Counted from the first letter of the stretch, positions 1 to 10,185 are shown. The stretch is 64,000 bases of DNA from Eubacteriales bacterium (GCA_030531555.1 JAUNNI010000001.1:1-64000), one strand, 5' to 3'. The notes: generated by a model not told the origin, from the sequence alone. A program made the numbers and translations.

Positions 1-45
1 GCAGGGACTAATAAGTAATTCGTTTCATGTTTTTATTTAATAGAT

Positions 46-969
46 ATGAATGGTGTTATAAACGTATATAAAGAGCGAAACTTTACAAGCCATGATGTGG
101 TAGCCAAGCTTCGTGGTATTTTAAAACAAAAGAAAATAGGACATACCGGAACTTTAGACCCTGATGCAACAGGTGTTTTACCGGTATGCCTTGGAAAAGC
201 AACCAAGCTTTGTGATGTGATTAGCACCTGGGATAAATCTTATCGTGCAACACTCCTTCTTGGAAAAGAAACAGATACAGAGGATACCTCTGGACAGGTG
301 TTAAAGGAATCTGAGGTAAATGTGACAGAAGAAGAGATTCGTCAGATTATCCATTCCTTTATAGGAACCTATGGACAGATTCCTCCAATGTATTCTGCAA
401 AAAAAGTACAGGGAAAGAAACTTTATGAGCTTGCAAGAGAAGGGAAGGTTATCGAGAGAAAACCTTGTCAGGTAACCATCACTTCTATTGAAATCATTGA
501 TGTGGATCTTCCCTATATCACATTTGACGTTTCCTGCTCCAAAGGAACCTACATTCGAAGCTTGTGCCGTGACATTGGCGAGAAAGCCGGTTGCGGTGGA
601 TGCATGTCCAAGCTTATAAGAACCCGTGTATCGGATTTCCAGATCGAAGATGCCATCACTTTGTCAGAGGTGGAAAACTATCGTGATTCAAACCAGCTGA
701 CAGAGTATATTCGTTCTATAGATTCTGTATTTCCTTTTTATCCAGCCGTTTTGGTTGGGGATAAGGGAACCCGTCTTTTGATGAATGGGAATACCGTGCC
801 GATTCGATATACAAAAGAGATTTCTTCTGATGTTATTTTGGATATGACAGGGGAGGAACATGAGGACATGTATCGAATTTATGACAAAGAGCAGCATTTC
901 ATTGGTCTTTATAAGAAAGATGAGGAAAAAGGGGTTTATAAACCTGAAAAACTGTTCTTTGATCTATAA
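46..969 (+). CDS. truB: tRNA pseudouridine(55) synthase TruB
   Basis: The 307-residue protein isomerises U55 to pseudouridine in the T-loop of tRNAs. The TruB catalytic block GTLDPDATG is near residues 35-43, with the nucleophilic Asp at about 38, and the RSLCRDIG and GTYIRSL elements follow mid-protein. Length is usual for the family. An in-frame TAA at 16-18 leaves ATG 46 as the first usable start, but no clear Shine-Dalgarno precedes it, so translation may be coupled to a gene lying upstream of the window. It sits 16 bp before ribF, the usual truB-ribF order in Firmicutes. Confidence 0.96.
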   Translation: MNGVINVYKERNFTSHDVVAKLRGILKQKKIGHTGTLDPDATGVLPVCLGKATKLCDVISTWDKSYRATLLLGKETDTEDTSGQVLKESEVNVTEEEIRQIIHSFIGTYGQIPPMYSAKKVQGKKLYELAREGKVIERKPCQVTITSIEIIDVDLPYITFDVSCSKGTYIRSLCRDIGEKAGCGGCMSKLIRTRVSDFQIEDAITLSEVENYRDSNQLTEYIRSIDSVFPFYPAVLVGDKGTRLLMNGNTVPIRYTKEISSDVILDMTGEEHEDMYRIYDKEQHFIGLYKKDEEKGVYKPEKLFFDL

Positions 970-985
970 TTAAGGGAAAAGGTTA

Positions 986-1906
986 ATGAAAATGGAGTAT
1001 ATTAAAAGTTCAGAGTTTCAACTTCACAACAGTGCCGTAGCACTTGGAAAATTCGAAGGAATCCATCTGGGACACCAGCTTCTTCTTCATGAAATCTTAA
1101 AACAGAAGGAAAATGGCCTGAGCAGTGTGGTATTTACTTTCGATCTTCCACCTAAGGTAGTTTTAAGTGGTGACAAAACGTATAGCCAGATTTTCACGAA
1201 AGATGAGCGCCGACTCTTTCTGGAAAGACAGGGAATTGACGTTCTTTTAGAACATCCCTTTACACCGGAATTTGCAGCCTTAACACCAGAAGAATTCATT
1301 GAAAAGGTGTTGGTGGAAAAAGCAGATGCGAAAGTAATCGTCGTAGGAGCTGATTTCCATTTTGGAAAAAAACGCTCCGGGAATGTAAATAACCTTCGCG
1401 AAGCTGCTTCCAAATATGGCTATGAGCTCATTGTATTGGAAAAGAAGCAGGACATGGGCCTTGATATTAGTAGTACAAGAATTCGTGAATTACTTTCCTA
1501 TGGTAGAATGGAGGAGGTAAAAGAGCTTCTTGGACGTAATTATTCCGTATATGGAGAGGTTGTTCATGGAAGAGCTTTAGGCAGAACTATTGACATTCCT
1601 ACCATCAACCAGATTGTGGAAGATATCAAGATGGTTCCACCAAATGGAGTTTATGTATCTTTAATCCATATTGGGGATGAGACCTATCAGGGTGTAACCA
1701 ATATCGGTACAAAGCCTACAGTAAATGCTGGCAATGTTAAGGGAGTAGAAACTAACATATTTGATTTTAACGGTGATCTCTATGGGAAAAAAGTAGAAGT
1801 TGAACTTCTTCATTTTTGCCGTGCAGAGATGAAATTCTCCGGGGTAGAAGCCTTAAAAGCACAGATGCAGAGTGACATTCAATTTGCGAAAAAATATTTT
1901 CAATAG
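986..1906 (+). CDS. ribF: bifunctional riboflavin kinase / FAD synthetase RibF
   Basis: This 306-residue cytosolic enzyme phosphorylates riboflavin to FMN and adenylates FMN to FAD. The N-terminal nucleotidyltransferase half has the GKFEGIHLGH motif near residue 22 and an ISSTRIRELL block near residue 170. The C-terminal flavokinase half contains GRALGRTIDIPT and the GVTNIGTKPTVN region. A purine-rich Shine-Dalgarno (AAGGG) lies 9 bp before ATG 986, and a second ATG at 992 is possible. It is co-transcribed with truB. Family assignment is secure. Confidence 0.96.
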   Translation: MKMEYIKSSEFQLHNSAVALGKFEGIHLGHQLLLHEILKQKENGLSSVVFTFDLPPKVVLSGDKTYSQIFTKDERRLFLERQGIDVLLEHPFTPEFAALTPEEFIEKVLVEKADAKVIVVGADFHFGKKRSGNVNNLREAASKYGYELIVLEKKQDMGLDISSTRIRELLSYGRMEEVKELLGRNYSVYGEVVHGRALGRTIDIPTINQIVEDIKMVPPNGVYVSLIHIGDETYQGVTNIGTKPTVNAGNVKGVETNIFDFNGDLYGKKVEVELLHFCRAEMKFSGVEALKAQMQSDIQFAKKYFQ

Positions 1907-1936
1907 TTTACTCTTTTGTACATAATGTGATATAAT
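1907..1936 (+). promoter_or_regulatory. probable promoter before the cytidylate-kinase-like gene
   Basis: TTTACT at 1907-1912 and a perfect TATAAT at 1931-1936 are separated by 18 bp. They lie between ribF and the next gene, so the kinase-like gene can be transcribed separately. Confidence 0.55.
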
Positions 1937-1995
1937 ATGCATAATAATCATATATTTTTATGAAATATGTCAAAAAATGTACAGGAGGAGATTCT

Positions 1996-2613
1996 ATGAA
2001 AACTGTAATCACAATTGGTCGTCAATATGGAAGTGGCGGAAGAGAAATCGGTAAAAAACTGGCAGATTATTATGGAATTCCTTTTTATGATAAAGAAATC
2101 CTGAAAATCGCTGCCAAAGAAAGCGGAATTTGTGAAGAAATGTTCGAAAATTTCGACGAGAAACCAACCAAAAGTTTTCTTTATTCCCTGGTGATGGATC
2201 CATATGCACTTGGATTTAACACCACAGCATTTGACATGCCTTTAAACCAGAAAGTTTTTTTAGCTGCTTTCGATACCATTAAGAAAATTGCCGAGGAAGG
2301 TCCTTGTGTGATTGTTGGTCGTTGTGCGGACTACGCACTGAAAGATTTTGAGAATAAATTGAATCTGTTTATTCATGCGCCAATGTCTTTTAAAAAGATG
2401 CGCATTCATGATGATTACGAGATTCCTTTGAGAGATGTAAAGGAAGAAGCAGCCCGAATGGATAAGCAGAGAGCCAGCTACTATAATTACTATACATCCC
2501 AGAAATGGGGCGATCTTAAAAACTATGATCTCAGTATTGATAGTAGTGTTTGGGGAATTGATGGTACGGTTGAGTTGATCAAAAAAGCGATCGAGGTAAA
2601 AGAGAATCTGTAA
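1996..2613 (+). CDS. cytidylate kinase-like family protein
   Basis: The 205-residue protein opens with a P-loop-like GRQYGSGGREIGKKLA block, followed by FYDKEIL. That is the signature of the cytidylate-kinase-like family often found beside unrelated genes in Clostridia. These proteins are P-loop kinases of unproven substrate, and a true Cmk is normally encoded elsewhere. I chose ATG 1996 because GGAGGAG sits 6-7 bp upstream. An in-frame ATG 36 bp further upstream has no such site. It ends before a strong terminator. Confidence 0.85.
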   Translation: MKTVITIGRQYGSGGREIGKKLADYYGIPFYDKEILKIAAKESGICEEMFENFDEKPTKSFLYSLVMDPYALGFNTTAFDMPLNQKVFLAAFDTIKKIAEEGPCVIVGRCADYALKDFENKLNLFIHAPMSFKKMRIHDDYEIPLRDVKEEAARMDKQRASYYNYYTSQKWGDLKNYDLSIDSSVWGIDGTVELIKKAIEVKENL

Positions 2614-2675
2614 GGTAAATGTGGGGCGTTCCTTACATGTGCCCGGACAAATCGTAAAACAAACTATAAAGAACT

Positions 2676-2740
2676 GTCGCAGAAACGCCTTCGCTCATCC
2701 CTTAAAAGGGATGGCGAACACGTTTCTGCGACTTTTTTTG
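2676..2740 (+). terminator. intrinsic terminator after the kinase-like gene
   Basis: The 12-bp arms at 2676-2687 and 2721-2732 are perfectly complementary. An inner stem (TTCGCTCATCCC with its near complement) extends them, and a run of seven T follows at 2733-2739. It lies between convergent genes. The arms also read as a stem on the other strand, but that side lacks an equally good U-tract. Confidence 0.9.
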
Positions 2741-2783
2741 CGCATTTTCAGGGACATTCGAAAGTCCCATTTTTTCATTAATA

Positions 2784-3518
2784 TCAATCTTCATCCTGAT
2801 ATTCTTTATTCACTTTATTATAGCTTGTAAAATAAGGAGCAAAATTCTTGTATTCCGGATTCTGATTTGGAACTTCTGCAGGTGCAGTTTTTAAAGTACG
2901 AATAAAGTTGGTACGAACTACCTCTTCGCGAACTGGTTCAATTCCTGCAGCTTTTGCCATATCGATGGATTTTAATAACCATGCCATGTTGTGTCCAAGG
3001 CTACGCATGATCATAAGACCTTCCAAATCCTGTTCTACCTCGGATGGAGTATTGCCATGAACCATATTCCAATAGGAGGATGGAACCAGTGGCATATTGG
3101 AAATCATGAAGTATTTATTTAACTGTTCTAAAGCAGCTGTGGAGCCAGCACGACGGCAGCTTACAATAGCAGCACCTGGTTTGTTAGGGAAACCGCCACT
3201 TGCATAGAATACACGGTCAAGAAGAGAAGTGATGGCTCCAGATGCAGAAGCATAGTGAACTGGAGAACCTACTACAAGGCCATCGCATTCTTCCATTTTA
3301 CCCAGAATGATATTGACAGGATCATCACCAAAAATACATTTGCCGGTGTCACTTTTACGACACATACCACAAGCCTGACAGCCACGGATTGGCTGATTGC
3401 CAACATGGATAATCTCTGTCGCAATTCCATCGGCATTCAGTGCATGGGATACTTCTTTTAAGGCACGGAACGTACATCCATTTGCATGAGGACTACCATT
3501 AACTAATAAAACTTTCAT
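2784..3518 (-). CDS. flavodoxin-fold NAD(P)H oxidoreductase, iron-sulfur flavoprotein type
   Basis: The 244-residue protein begins MKVLLVNGSPHANGCT, an FMN-binding loop of the NADPH-dependent FMN reductase / iron-sulfur flavoprotein families. Cysteines at about 47, 50, 53 and 61 (CX2CX2CX7C) could hold a [4Fe-4S] cluster, as in archaeal and clostridial Isf proteins. GSPVHYASASG matches the second flavin-contact loop. The start is set by a GGAGGG Shine-Dalgarno just upstream on the minus strand; upstream in-frame ATGs lack one. It is a single gene between a terminator and the divergent pyc. The electron partner is unknown. Confidence 0.85.
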   Translation of the reverse strand: MKVLLVNGSPHANGCTFRALKEVSHALNADGIATEIIHVGNQPIRGCQACGMCRKSDTGKCIFGDDPVNIILGKMEECDGLVVGSPVHYASASGAITSLLDRVFYASGGFPNKPGAAIVSCRRAGSTAALEQLNKYFMISNMPLVPSSYWNMVHGNTPSEVEQDLEGLMIMRSLGHNMAWLLKSIDMAKAAGIEPVREEVVRTNFIRTLKTAPAEVPNQNPEYKNFAPYFTSYNKVNKEYQDED

Positions 3519-3726
3519 ATGAACCCTCCATAAATTGAATTCTGAATACAAAACACAGGAATCCTTTTGTTGTAGAATGCAGCTCATAGCTCGTAATATA
3601 GAAAAAGGGAGTGCATTCATACCATAATCATATTCTCATAATTACTTATATTATATCATCAATTAGAAGATCATGTATAGGAAAAATATAGAATCTTGTG
3701 GAGAAATAAGAAAAGTAGTGGAATGA

Positions 3727-3756
3727 TTGGCCAAAACGGATTTGATGTGCTATAAT
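3727..3756 (+). promoter_or_regulatory. probable pyc promoter
   Basis: TTGGCC at 3727-3732 and TATAAT at 3751-3756 have an 18-bp spacer. TGC directly before TATAAT makes an extended -10. A leader of roughly 60 nt precedes pyc. Confidence 0.6.
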
Positions 3757-3825
3757 AAACTGTTAGGAAAGAACAAACTATTTATCCCCTTTTGGGGGGT
3801 TATCTTTAGGAGGATAATAGAATTA

Positions 3826-6800
3826 ATGGTTCAGGAAATCAAGAAATTTAAAAAAGTTTTGGTTGCGAATCGTGGGGAAATCGCAATCAGAATCTTTCAG
3901 TCACTGAACGAACTGGGAATCTCTTCCATCGGTATTTATTCCAAAGAAGATCGATTTGCCATGTTCCGTTCCCGTGCAGATGAGGCTTATCCACTTCGAA
4001 CTGACAAAGGTCCTGTGGATGCTTATCTGGACATCCAGGAGATTATTCGAATTGCCAAAGAAAGAAAAGCAGATGCGATTCATCCTGGTTATGGATTCTT
4101 ATCAGAGAATCCGGATTTAGCAGAGGCCTGCGCTAAAAATGGTATTGTATTCATCGGACCAAATGCGGAAGCCATGAATATTATGGGAGATAAGATCTCT
4201 GCCAAGCAGGCAGCAGCGGAAAGTAAAGTTCCGATTCTTCCAGGCTGTGATTTTGCCTTAAAAACCTGGAAAGAAGCTGCAGAGATTGCAGAAGGTATTG
4301 GATATCCGGTTATGCTTAAAGCCAGCAATGGTGGCGGTGGACGAGGAATGAGCATTGTGTTAAATGCTTCCGAGATGGAAACTGCTTTTGAAAAAGCCAG
4401 CAATGAATCGAAAAGGGCTTTCGGAGAATCCAAATTATTTATTGAAAAATATCTGACAAGACCAAAGCATATCGAGGTGCAGATTTTAGGCGACAATTAT
4501 GGAAATATTGTTCATTTGTATGATCGTGATTGTTCTATACAGCGCCGCAATCAGAAGATTATCGAATTTGCTCCTGCCTGGTCGATTCCAGATGATACCA
4601 GAAAGAAGATTTTAGACAGTGCCAAACGATTGGCAAGACGTGTTGGGTATAGCAATGCCGGAACGATGGAATTCCTGGTAGATGAAAACAATCAGCCATA
4701 TTTCATCGAGATGAATCCTCGTGTGCAGGTAGAACATACTGTAACCGAGATGATTACAGGGATCGATATTGTAACAACGCAGATTTTGGTGGCTGAGGGA
4801 TATCCTTTAAACAGCAGAGTGATACATATTTACTCTCAAAATGAAGTGAAATGTGATGGCTATGCCATCCAGGCACGTGTTACTACGGAAGATCCAATGA
4901 ATAATTTCCTTCCGGATTACGGTAAAATTGATTTTTACCAATGTGGTTCCGGCTCCGGTATCCGTTTTGATGCGGGAAATGCCTACGCTGGTGCAATCAT
5001 CACATCATTTTATGATAGTCTTTTGGTGAAGACGATTAGTCATGGCAGAACCTTTGAAAATGCCATCAGTAAGTTGGTTCGTAGCTTGAAAGAATTCCGT
5101 ATTCATGGGGTGAAGACTAATATTTCTTTCCTGATTAATGTTTTAAACCATCCGCTTTTTGCAGAGGGAAAAGGTTATACGACCTTTATCGATGAGACAC
5201 CAGAGCTCTTTGATCTTCGTGCCAGTCTGGACCGAACAACAAAGATTCTGGAATTCCTTGCAAATAAAATGGTTAATGTAAACTATGGACAAAAACCTCT
5301 TTTGGAAGACCGAATCGTTCCGGTCATTGATGAGAGCATTAAGATCCATGGAATGCGAGATGAATGGAAACGTCTTGGAACGAAAGAGTTCATTGACCGC
5401 ATTAAACGCAGCAAAAAGCTGTATATCAGTGATACCACCATGCGAGATGCACAGCAGTCACTTCTTGCAACCCGCATGAGAACGAAGGAGGTTGCCGGCG
5501 CTGCCAGAGCAACGAACCTTTATTTGAAAGATGCTTTCTCCATCGAAGCATGGGGCGGAGCAACTTATGACACGGCTTACCGTTATCTGAAGGAGTCTCC
5601 ATGGAAACGATTGGCTCTTTTAAGAGAACGTATGCCAAATGTTATGATCCAGATGCTGCTTCGTAGCTCTAATGTTGTGGGATATAATGCTTATCCTGAC
5701 AATGTTGTGGAGAAATTTATCAAAGTCTCCGCTTATCGAGGCATTGATATCTATCGAATTTTTGATAGCATGAACTGGATTGAAAATATGAAACTTCCAA
5801 TTCAGGAAGTCCTGAAAAATGGAAAGATTGCGGAAGGTACCGTATGTTATAGTGGTGATCTGCTAAATCCAACCGAAAAGAAATATACTTTGGACTATTA
5901 TGTGGATCTTGCCCGTCAGCTTGAGGCAGAAGGCTGTCATATTATCTCGGTAAAAGACCCGGCAGGCCTCTTGAAGCCATACGCTGCCAAAGAATTGATC
6001 ACTGCTTTAAAAGGAGAAGTGAAAACGCCAATTCATTTGCACACCCATGACACATCAGGAAATGGAATTGCAACTTATCTGATGGCTGCTGAGGCAGGCG
6101 TAGACATTGTGGATTGTGCAATTGGCTCCATGAGTACCATCTTAAGTCAGCCATCAATGAATGCTTTGGTAGAAAGTCTTCGTGGAACGCCAAGAGATAC
6201 CATGATTGACCGTGCAGGACTCGATGTACTTGACCGCTATTATTCCCATGAGAGACAGGTATATCAGGTCTTTGAAACCGGATTAAAATCCCCGAACATT
6301 GACCTTTACAATAATCAGATTCCAGGAGGACAGTATTCCAGCTTATGCGAACAGGTACAATCCATGGGCCTGACCGCTCAGCTGCCGGAAATCTGTCATC
6401 TTTATAAGGATGCTGATGAAATTCTCGGTAATATTATCAAAGTAACTCCAACTTCAAAAGTTGCCGGAGATCTTGCCATCTTCATGTTAAGAAATGGTTT
6501 GACCAAAGAGAATATTTTTGAAAAAGGACAGGATCTTTCCTATCCGGAATCCGTCATCCGCTATTTACGTGGAATGCTTGGACAGCCAGCGGGAGGCTTC
6601 CCAGAGAGATTCCAGAAAATGGTACTCAAAGATCAGACCATCATTAATGTAAGACCAGGAGCCCTTCTTCCAGATGTGGACTTTGATAAGATCGAGAAAC
6701 ATCTTAGAGATAATTATTATAACGAGACCATGGAAGATGAGAGAATCATGGAACAAAAGGTCTTAAGCTATGCCCTTTATCCACATGTATACGATGATTA

Positions 6801-7383
6801 TTGTCAGCATTTTGAGGCATATAATGATGTATCCAAGCTGGAAAGTCATGTATATTTCTATGGACTCAGACCAGGGGAAGAAACCACTTTCCAGATTGAA
6901 GATGGTGTGGATACCCTGATCAAATTCATTAGTATGTCCGATCCGGATGACCAGGGTTATCGTTCTCTTCAGTTTGAGGTAAATGGTTTCTATCGTGAAA
7001 TCCGTATTTTAGATAAACATTATGAAATCAAAGCCGACAATCGACTGAAGACGGATAAGAAAAATCCAAAACATCTTGGTGCTTCCTTGCCTGGCCGTAT
7101 CTGCGAGATTGCCATTCGGGAAGGAGATCGCGTAGAAAAAGGTATGCAATTGATGGTGATCGAAGCCATGAAGATGGAGACCGTTGTACGATCTCATGTA
7201 TCCGGTTATGTGGATAAGATTTATGTTAAAAATGGAGATGATGTCACACAGGATGCACTTCTTGTTTCCTTCCAACTGGATGAAGAAGAGAATTATAAAG
7301 TGGAACATCCAAAGCTTCCAGAGATGGATTTGTCTCTCTTAGATGAGGATGAATTAAAGACTGTCTCCATTATAGAAAAATAA
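3826..7383 (+). CDS. pyc: pyruvate carboxylase
   Basis: The 1185-residue protein carboxylates pyruvate to oxaloacetate with ATP and bicarbonate. The N-terminal biotin carboxylase domain (about 1-455) shows the glycine-rich ATP loop NGGGGRGMS near residue 168 and the EMNPRVQVEHTVTE block. The central carboxyltransferase barrel starts with DTTMRDAQQSLLATRMRT near residue 535. The C-terminal biotinyl domain carries EAMKMET, with the biotinylated Lys near 1116. The start is ATG 3826 after AGGAGG, 12 bp away; longer upstream starts lack that support. With pckA at 15.5 kb it gives the organism both directions of the pyruvate-oxaloacetate-PEP node. Confidence 0.97.
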   Translation: MVQEIKKFKKVLVANRGEIAIRIFQSLNELGISSIGIYSKEDRFAMFRSRADEAYPLRTDKGPVDAYLDIQEIIRIAKERKADAIHPGYGFLSENPDLAEACAKNGIVFIGPNAEAMNIMGDKISAKQAAAESKVPILPGCDFALKTWKEAAEIAEGIGYPVMLKASNGGGGRGMSIVLNASEMETAFEKASNESKRAFGESKLFIEKYLTRPKHIEVQILGDNYGNIVHLYDRDCSIQRRNQKIIEFAPAWSIPDDTRKKILDSAKRLARRVGYSNAGTMEFLVDENNQPYFIEMNPRVQVEHTVTEMITGIDIVTTQILVAEGYPLNSRVIHIYSQNEVKCDGYAIQARVTTEDPMNNFLPDYGKIDFYQCGSGSGIRFDAGNAYAGAIITSFYDSLLVKTISHGRTFENAISKLVRSLKEFRIHGVKTNISFLINVLNHPLFAEGKGYTTFIDETPELFDLRASLDRTTKILEFLANKMVNVNYGQKPLLEDRIVPVIDESIKIHGMRDEWKRLGTKEFIDRIKRSKKLYISDTTMRDAQQSLLATRMRTKEVAGAARATNLYLKDAFSIEAWGGATYDTAYRYLKESPWKRLALLRERMPNVMIQMLLRSSNVVGYNAYPDNVVEKFIKVSAYRGIDIYRIFDSMNWIENMKLPIQEVLKNGKIAEGTVCYSGDLLNPTEKKYTLDYYVDLARQLEAEGCHIISVKDPAGLLKPYAAKELITALKGEVKTPIHLHTHDTSGNGIATYLMAAEAGVDIVDCAIGSMSTILSQPSMNALVESLRGTPRDTMIDRAGLDVLDRYYSHERQVYQVFETGLKSPNIDLYNNQIPGGQYSSLCEQVQSMGLTAQLPEICHLYKDADEILGNIIKVTPTSKVAGDLAIFMLRNGLTKENIFEKGQDLSYPESVIRYLRGMLGQPAGGFPERFQKMVLKDQTIINVRPGALLPDVDFDKIEKHLRDNYYNETMEDERIMEQKVLSYALYPHVYDDYCQHFEAYNDVSKLESHVYFYGLRPGEETTFQIEDGVDTLIKFISMSDPDDQGYRSLQFEVNGFYREIRILDKHYEIKADNRLKTDKKNPKHLGASLPGRICEIAIREGDRVEKGMQLMVIEAMKMETVVRSHVSGYVDKIYVKNGDDVTQDALLVSFQLDEEENYKVEHPKLPEMDLSLLDEDELKTVSIIEK

Positions 7384-7389
7384 AATTGA

Positions 7390-7408
7390 ATTCATTGTTA
7401 CAATGAAT
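7390..7408. other. small perfect hairpin between pyc and the M16 gene
   Basis: ATTCATTG and CAATGAAT are perfect 8-bp arms around a 3-nt loop, directly after the pyc stop codon. There is no T-run, so it is more likely an mRNA 3'-end or processing hairpin than a terminator. Confidence 0.5.
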
Positions 7409-7427
7409 CCTAGAAAATGAGGTGTAT

Positions 7428-8699
7428 ATGGAGAAGAAACATGTGACGCCCAATGGCTCAACAGTTTTCTTTCATAAAAATAACCGACTGCACAGTTTCT
7501 GCCTTTGCTTATATGTAAAGGCAGGTTCTATGTATGAGGAAAAAGGGAAAAACGGGATTTCCCATTTTTTTGAACATATTGTGTTTCGCAATATCCATTT
7601 TCACCGAGACCAAAAACTTTATCAGACCTTAGATCGTCTTGGCCTTACTTTCAATGCGACCACCTACAACGAACTGATTCGTTTCAGTATCTGTGGTGCT
7701 CCGCAGCATTTCAAAGAAGCAGCGGATATTCTGGCCCAGATTTTTGAACCAATCGATATTTCTGAAGAGGAGATTGATCTGGAAAGAATGCGTGTCCTTG
7801 CGGAGATTCGTGAGGAAAAAGAAGATGACTGCGTGGCTTATCTGGGAAGAAAGGTCAGTTGGAAGGGAACTTCCCTGTCCAGATCTATCACAGGGAAGAA
7901 GAAAATTTTAAAAGAAATTCGAAAAGAAGACTTACGCAAGTTTCAGGAAGATATCCTCTATCATGGAGCTTGCTTCTTCTATGTGACTGGTTGCCTTCCG
8001 GATGATGCGGAAGAGGCTTTGACGGAAGCCATCGAAAGATATCCGCTTGTGTCTACTTTCTCAGAAAATTGGGATAATATGGCACCTGTTCCAGAATCCT
8101 TTTTCCAAAGAAAGGCAAAAATACATATAAAAAAAGGGGATGAAACGGAAGTCTTTTTCGGATTTGACTTAGATATTACCCGTTATTCCATGGCAGAGAT
8201 GGATCTTTTATATGACATGCTTTTTCGTGGTGATTATTGCCGCATGTATCAGGAACTTTCTGAGAAAAAAGGCTATGTATATAGCTATGATCCTGGAAGT
8301 GAACAGTATGCCAATATCGGACAGATTAAATTTATGTATGAAGTTCAGCCAAAACATTTGCTGGCTTCCATTGAGACGGTCATTGGAATTTTCCGGGAAC
8401 TGAAAAGAGATATCGGAGATGCCTTGGATTATGTGAAACCAAACTATATTGACAATGCCTATGCCATTCTCGATAATCCAGATGATTTTAACTGGATGCA
8501 GGCATATGAAGATAAAATTCTGAAAAATCCTTATAAGGATATGGAGGATCGCATTCATGCCTACCACAATGTGACGAAAGAACGTATGACTCAGATTTGT
8601 CAGGAAATCTTCTGCCTGTCCAATCTGGTTATAGCGGTGGCAGGTGAGAAAAAGAAGATACCGGAAGAAGAGATTCTTCAGGTGATAGAAACACTATAA
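7428..8699 (+). CDS. M16-family (insulinase-like) zinc peptidase
   Basis: The 423-residue protein has the inverted zinc motif HFFEH at residues 46-50. A glutamate in the LAEIREE segment lies 76 residues later, the spacing of the third zinc ligand in M16 peptidases, so the active site appears intact. Two M16 half-domains fit the length. I prefer ATG 7428 over GTG 7422, since GAGGTG at 7419-7424 acts as the ribosome-binding site. There is no signal peptide, so it is probably cytosolic. It follows pyc by 44 bp. Confidence 0.85.
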   Translation: MEKKHVTPNGSTVFFHKNNRLHSFCLCLYVKAGSMYEEKGKNGISHFFEHIVFRNIHFHRDQKLYQTLDRLGLTFNATTYNELIRFSICGAPQHFKEAADILAQIFEPIDISEEEIDLERMRVLAEIREEKEDDCVAYLGRKVSWKGTSLSRSITGKKKILKEIRKEDLRKFQEDILYHGACFFYVTGCLPDDAEEALTEAIERYPLVSTFSENWDNMAPVPESFFQRKAKIHIKKGDETEVFFGFDLDITRYSMAEMDLLYDMLFRGDYCRMYQELSEKKGYVYSYDPGSEQYANIGQIKFMYEVQPKHLLASIETVIGIFRELKRDIGDALDYVKPNYIDNAYAILDNPDDFNWMQAYEDKILKNPYKDMEDRIHAYHNVTKERMTQICQEIFCLSNLVIAVAGEKKKIPEEEILQVIETL

Positions 8700-8746
8700 G
8701 GGAATGCTCATGGAATGAAAATGAATGAATTTTTGGAGGACCTATT

Positions 8747-10120
8747 ATGAGAAATTGTTGGTTAAAATACAATGAAAATGATTTGGCTCTTGTTCATGAG
8801 CTTGGAGAACGTTATAAAACATTCCTTAGTGAATGTAAAACAGAAAGAGAATGCACTGATTTTTTTGTGGAAAAAGCAAAAAAACATGGGTATGTTAATC
8901 TGGAGGATTTGATGGATACGGATACCATCTTGAAGCCAGGTGACAAGATTTATGCGAACTGTATGGGAAAAACAGTGGCATTTTTCCAAATTGGAAAAAG
9001 ACCATTGACAGAAGGCATGAATCTTTTATGCGCCCATATTGATTCCCCACGAATGGATTTAAAACAGGTTCCACTGTATGAAGATAGCGAACTGGCTTAT
9101 CTGGATACCCATTATTATGGCGGAATTAAAAAATACCAGTGGGTAACACTTCCGTTGGCACTGCATGGTGTTGTTGTGAAAAAAGATGGAAGTGTGATTC
9201 CTGTGACTATTGGTGAGGATGAAAAGGATCCAATCGTTTATATCACAGATCTTTTAATTCATCTTTCTGCAAGACAGATGGAGAAAAAAGCATCCAATGT
9301 AATCGAGGGAGAACAGCTCGACATTTTGGTGGGTAGTCGTCCATTGGAAGGAGAAGAAAAGGATGCCGTAAAAGCAAATGTCATGGCTTTATTAAAAGAA
9401 AAATATGACATGGAAGAAGAAGATTTCTTATCAGCAGAGATCGAGGTTGTTCCTGCAGGAAAAGCAAGAGATTGTGGCCTTGATCGAAGCATGATCGCTG
9501 GATATGGACACGATGACCGTGTCTGCGCTTATCCTTCTTTTGAAGCAATGCTTGAGGTAGAGATTCCAGAAAGAACAAGTGGTTGTATTCTTGTGGATAA
9601 AGAAGAAATCGGCAGTGTTGGTGCAACTGGTATGGAATCAAAATTCTTTGAAAATACAGTGGCAGAGCTTCTTGCTCTCACAGGAACTGATTCCAATCTT
9701 GCAGTTCGCAGAACACTTGCAAGAAGTAAAATGTTATCTTCTGATGTCAGTGCTGCTTTTGATCCTGCTTTCGCTGAAGCATTTGAAAAGAGAAACAGCG
9801 CTTTCTTTGGAAGAGGTATTGTAATTAATAAATATACAGGTAGCCGAGGAAAAGGTGGCTCCAATGATGCCAATGCAGAATACCTTGCTCAGATTCGTCG
9901 TATTTTTGATGAGAATGAAGTATCTTTCCAGACTGCAGAGCTTGGTAAAGTAGATTTTGGTGGTGGCGGAACCATCGCATTTATTGCTGCATTACATGGC
10001 ATGGATGTTGTGGATAGTGGGGTTGCTGTTCTTAGCATGCATGGTCCATGGGAGCTCATTAGTAAAGCGGACTTGTATGAAGCGAAAAAAGGATATGTGG
10101 CATTTTTGAAAAATGCTTAA
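8747..10120 (+). CDS. M18-family aminopeptidase
   Basis: The 457-residue protein resembles the aspartyl-aminopeptidase (M18) family of dinuclear-zinc exopeptidases. It has the metal-binding CAHIDSPRMDL segment near residue 90, the AGYGHDDRVCAYPSFEA block and VDKEEIGSVGATG mid-protein, and a C-terminal VDFGGGGTIAF region. TTGGAGG lies 7-8 bp before ATG 8747. It sits 47 bp after the M16 peptidase gene, so the two may act together in intracellular peptide turnover. Substrate preference cannot be read from sequence. Confidence 0.9.
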   Translation: MRNCWLKYNENDLALVHELGERYKTFLSECKTERECTDFFVEKAKKHGYVNLEDLMDTDTILKPGDKIYANCMGKTVAFFQIGKRPLTEGMNLLCAHIDSPRMDLKQVPLYEDSELAYLDTHYYGGIKKYQWVTLPLALHGVVVKKDGSVIPVTIGEDEKDPIVYITDLLIHLSARQMEKKASNVIEGEQLDILVGSRPLEGEEKDAVKANVMALLKEKYDMEEEDFLSAEIEVVPAGKARDCGLDRSMIAGYGHDDRVCAYPSFEAMLEVEIPERTSGCILVDKEEIGSVGATGMESKFFENTVAELLALTGTDSNLAVRRTLARSKMLSSDVSAAFDPAFAEAFEKRNSAFFGRGIVINKYTGSRGKGGSNDANAEYLAQIRRIFDENEVSFQTAELGKVDFGGGGTIAFIAALHGMDVVDSGVAVLSMHGPWELISKADLYEAKKGYVAFLKNA

Positions 10121-10185
10121 AGATATATAACCTTACATTAATCTGTCTGTATCTCACATTTCATGAAAGAAAGAGAGGAGAGAAG

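Noticed and set aside
2621..2830. 69-codon open frame after the kinase-like gene
   Set aside because: It runs straight through the strong terminator and has no ribosome-binding site.
3785..3802. CCCC-TTTT-GGGG hairpin in the pyc leader
   Set aside because: The stem is only 4 bp and too weak to call an attenuator.
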